Positions 63,175 to 64,000 of a DNA stretch of 64,000 bases are shown here, in pieces. The position numbers and the translations under genes were made by a program. Within the stretch, counting starts at the first letter, position 1. The number at the start of each line of letters is the position of its first letter. Source of the DNA: Lysobacteraceae bacterium PS02340 (GTDB lineage: Bacteria; Pseudomonadota; Gammaproteobacteria; Xanthomonadales; Xanthomonadaceae); NCBI GenBank assembly GCA_029959605.1, contig JASCOC010000016.1, forward strand, positions 1 through 64,000. The letters run 5' to 3'. The notes under the pieces were generated by a model. The model did no database searches. It had not been told where the DNA came from and saw only the letters and a list, made by a program, of their open reading frames with translations.

Positions 63175-64000
63175 TCAGGCGTGCGCGGCCTGCGGCGCCG
63201 GCGCGGCGCGTGCGCTACGCAGGATACGGTTCGCGACATCCAGCCACGCGAGCGCGCTGGCCTCGATGATGTCGCGGCTGGTGCCGGTGCCTTCGTGGAT
63301 CTCGTCGCCGTGGCGCACGCTGACGCTGGCTTCGCCGCGCGCATCGCGGCCCATGCCGACGCTGTGGACCTGGTAGCTCTCCAGCGCCAGCTCGACGCCG
63401 GTCGCGGTGGCCAGCGCAGCGAACAGCGCGTCGACGGGGCCATCGCCCAGCGCGCTCTCACTGACCTTGCCGCCATCGGGATCGGACAGCTCGATATGCG
63501 CGCTCGCGCGCTGGCCGCGATCGCTGACGGTCATCGAGGCCAGACGCCAGCCCTGGCCATCGACGTCGCCGTGCATCAGCGCTTCCAGATCGTCGTCCTC
63601 GACCACGCGCTGACGCTCGCACAGATCCTTGAACGCAGCGAAGACCTGTTCCAGCTGTGCTTCTTCCAGCGTGTACCCCAGCGCGCGCAGGCGATGGCCA
63701 ACCGCGGCGCGGCCACTGTGGCGGCCCAGCACCAGCTTCGAATCGGGCCAACCGACGTCGGATGGATTCATGATTTCGTAGGTGCCGCGGTGGCGCAGCA
63801 TGCCGTGCTGATGAATGCCGGATTCGTGCGCGAATGCGTTCTCGCCGACGATGGCCTTGTTGCGCTGCACGGCCATGCCGGTCAGGCGACGCAGCAATTG
63901 CGAGGTCGGGACCAGACGGCGCGTGTCGATCTGCGTGTCCAGGGTGTAGAACGCGTTGCGGACCTTCAGCGCCATCGCCAGTTCTTCGACCGCGCAGTTG
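63175..64000 (-). CDS. leuA: 2-isopropylmalate synthase, C-terminal part
   Basis: The last 274 codons or so of leuA; the 5' part lies beyond the right edge. The frame enters as [18 protein letters not shown], then [22 protein letters not shown] with the metal-binding histidines, and the C-terminal regulatory domain (about 150 residues to the end) with [13 protein letters not shown] and [17 protein letters not shown], which binds leucine. LeuA condenses 2-oxoisovalerate with acetyl-CoA, the committed step of leucine synthesis. The order leuA-leuC-leuD-leuB-ilvD differs from the leuABCD order of E. coli. Confidence 0.96.
   Translation of the reverse strand, partial: NCAVEELAMALKVRNAFYTLDTQIDTRRLVPTSQLLRRLTGMAVQRNKAIVGENAFAHESGIHQHGMLRHRGTYEIMNPSDVGWPDSKLVLGRHSGRAAVGHRLRALGYTLEEAQLEQVFAAFKDLCERQRVVEDDDLEALMHGDVDGQGWRLASMTVSDRGQRASAHIELSDPDGGKVSESALGDGPVDALFAALATATGVELALESYQVHSVGMGRDARGEASVSVRHGDEIHEGTGTSRDIIEASALAWLDVANRILRSARAAPAPQAAHA

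Noticed and set aside
63132-63476. N-terminal extension of leuC through to 63476
   Set aside because: It would overlap the coding end of leuA; LeuC homologues begin at [13 protein letters not shown], which fits the ATG at 63131.

Overview
This 64 kb window is a GC-rich, densely coded bacterial chromosome segment. The gene content fits a gammaproteobacterium of the Xanthomonadaceae (Lysobacter/Luteimonas-like): a leuA-leuC-leuD-leuB-ilvD order, a zinc-finger/GT4/O-antigen-ligase/lpxL/waaA lipopolysaccharide block, tolC next to a Pcm-like methyltransferase, and a CoxB plus fused CoxA-CoxC oxidase. The genus is inferred; only the 3' part of a 5S rRNA is present for phylogeny. I see no insertion sequence, prophage, integrase, tRNA or CRISPR array. 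This looks like core chromosome with a few lineage-specific pieces.

Layout. 1-1.2 kb: end of an rRNA operon (5S) with a strong terminator, a stand-alone ModE-type regulator and two gene-poor stretches carrying a dispersed short repeat. 1.2-9 kb: a Pat/ACD-like acetyltransferase, a small charged protein, DNA polymerase IV (dinB), DinG helicase and a DUF2884 protein. 8.6-21 kb: an Rrf2 regulator divergent from a thioredoxin-reductase-like flavoenzyme, a serine hydrolase, a four-PAS hybrid histidine kinase, DUF72 and flavodoxin genes with overlapping ends, an MFS transporter, a PNPOx-like protein with a histone-H1-like tail, a DUF6630-like protein and a nuclease-family membrane protein. 20-25 kb: SBF transporter, aldo/keto reductase, MscS channel, CtaG-like protein and HemJ/CopD-like protein. 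A roughly 520 bp imperfect inverted repeat (25.25-25.77 kb) separates these from a four-gene terminal-oxidase operon (coxB, coxAC fusion, two small membrane proteins).

30-33 kb holds a two-gene DNA repair/modification module: a radical SAM/helix-hairpin-helix protein and a DUF4130-UdgX fusion. This is the least understood system here and the best candidate for new biology. 33-43 kb is mostly housekeeping: PepSY, EF-hand, TspO-like, oligopeptidase A, Na+/H+ antiporter, DUF2218, gph, ELM1 family, RutE-like nitroreductase and YceI. 43-49 kb is an envelope block ending in lpxL and waaA. 49-56 kb contains a potentially complete tripartite efflux system (TolC, lipoprotein adaptor, RND pump) with a divergent TetR regulator and a palindromic candidate operator. 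56-64 kb has a DUF6180-like secreted protein, an OmpA-family lipoprotein with seven 17-residue Gly/Asp repeats, and the branched-chain amino acid cluster ilvD-leuB-leuD-leuC-leuA, with leuA running off the right edge.

Many same-strand neighbours overlap by 1-11 bp (coxB/coxAC, coxAC/small membrane gene, flavodoxin/DUF72, leuC/leuD, leuD/leuB), which suggests translational coupling. Several convergent gene pairs are separated by hairpins or by short dispersed palindromic repeats. One of these hairpins, the apparent tolC terminator, lies inside the 3' end of waaA.
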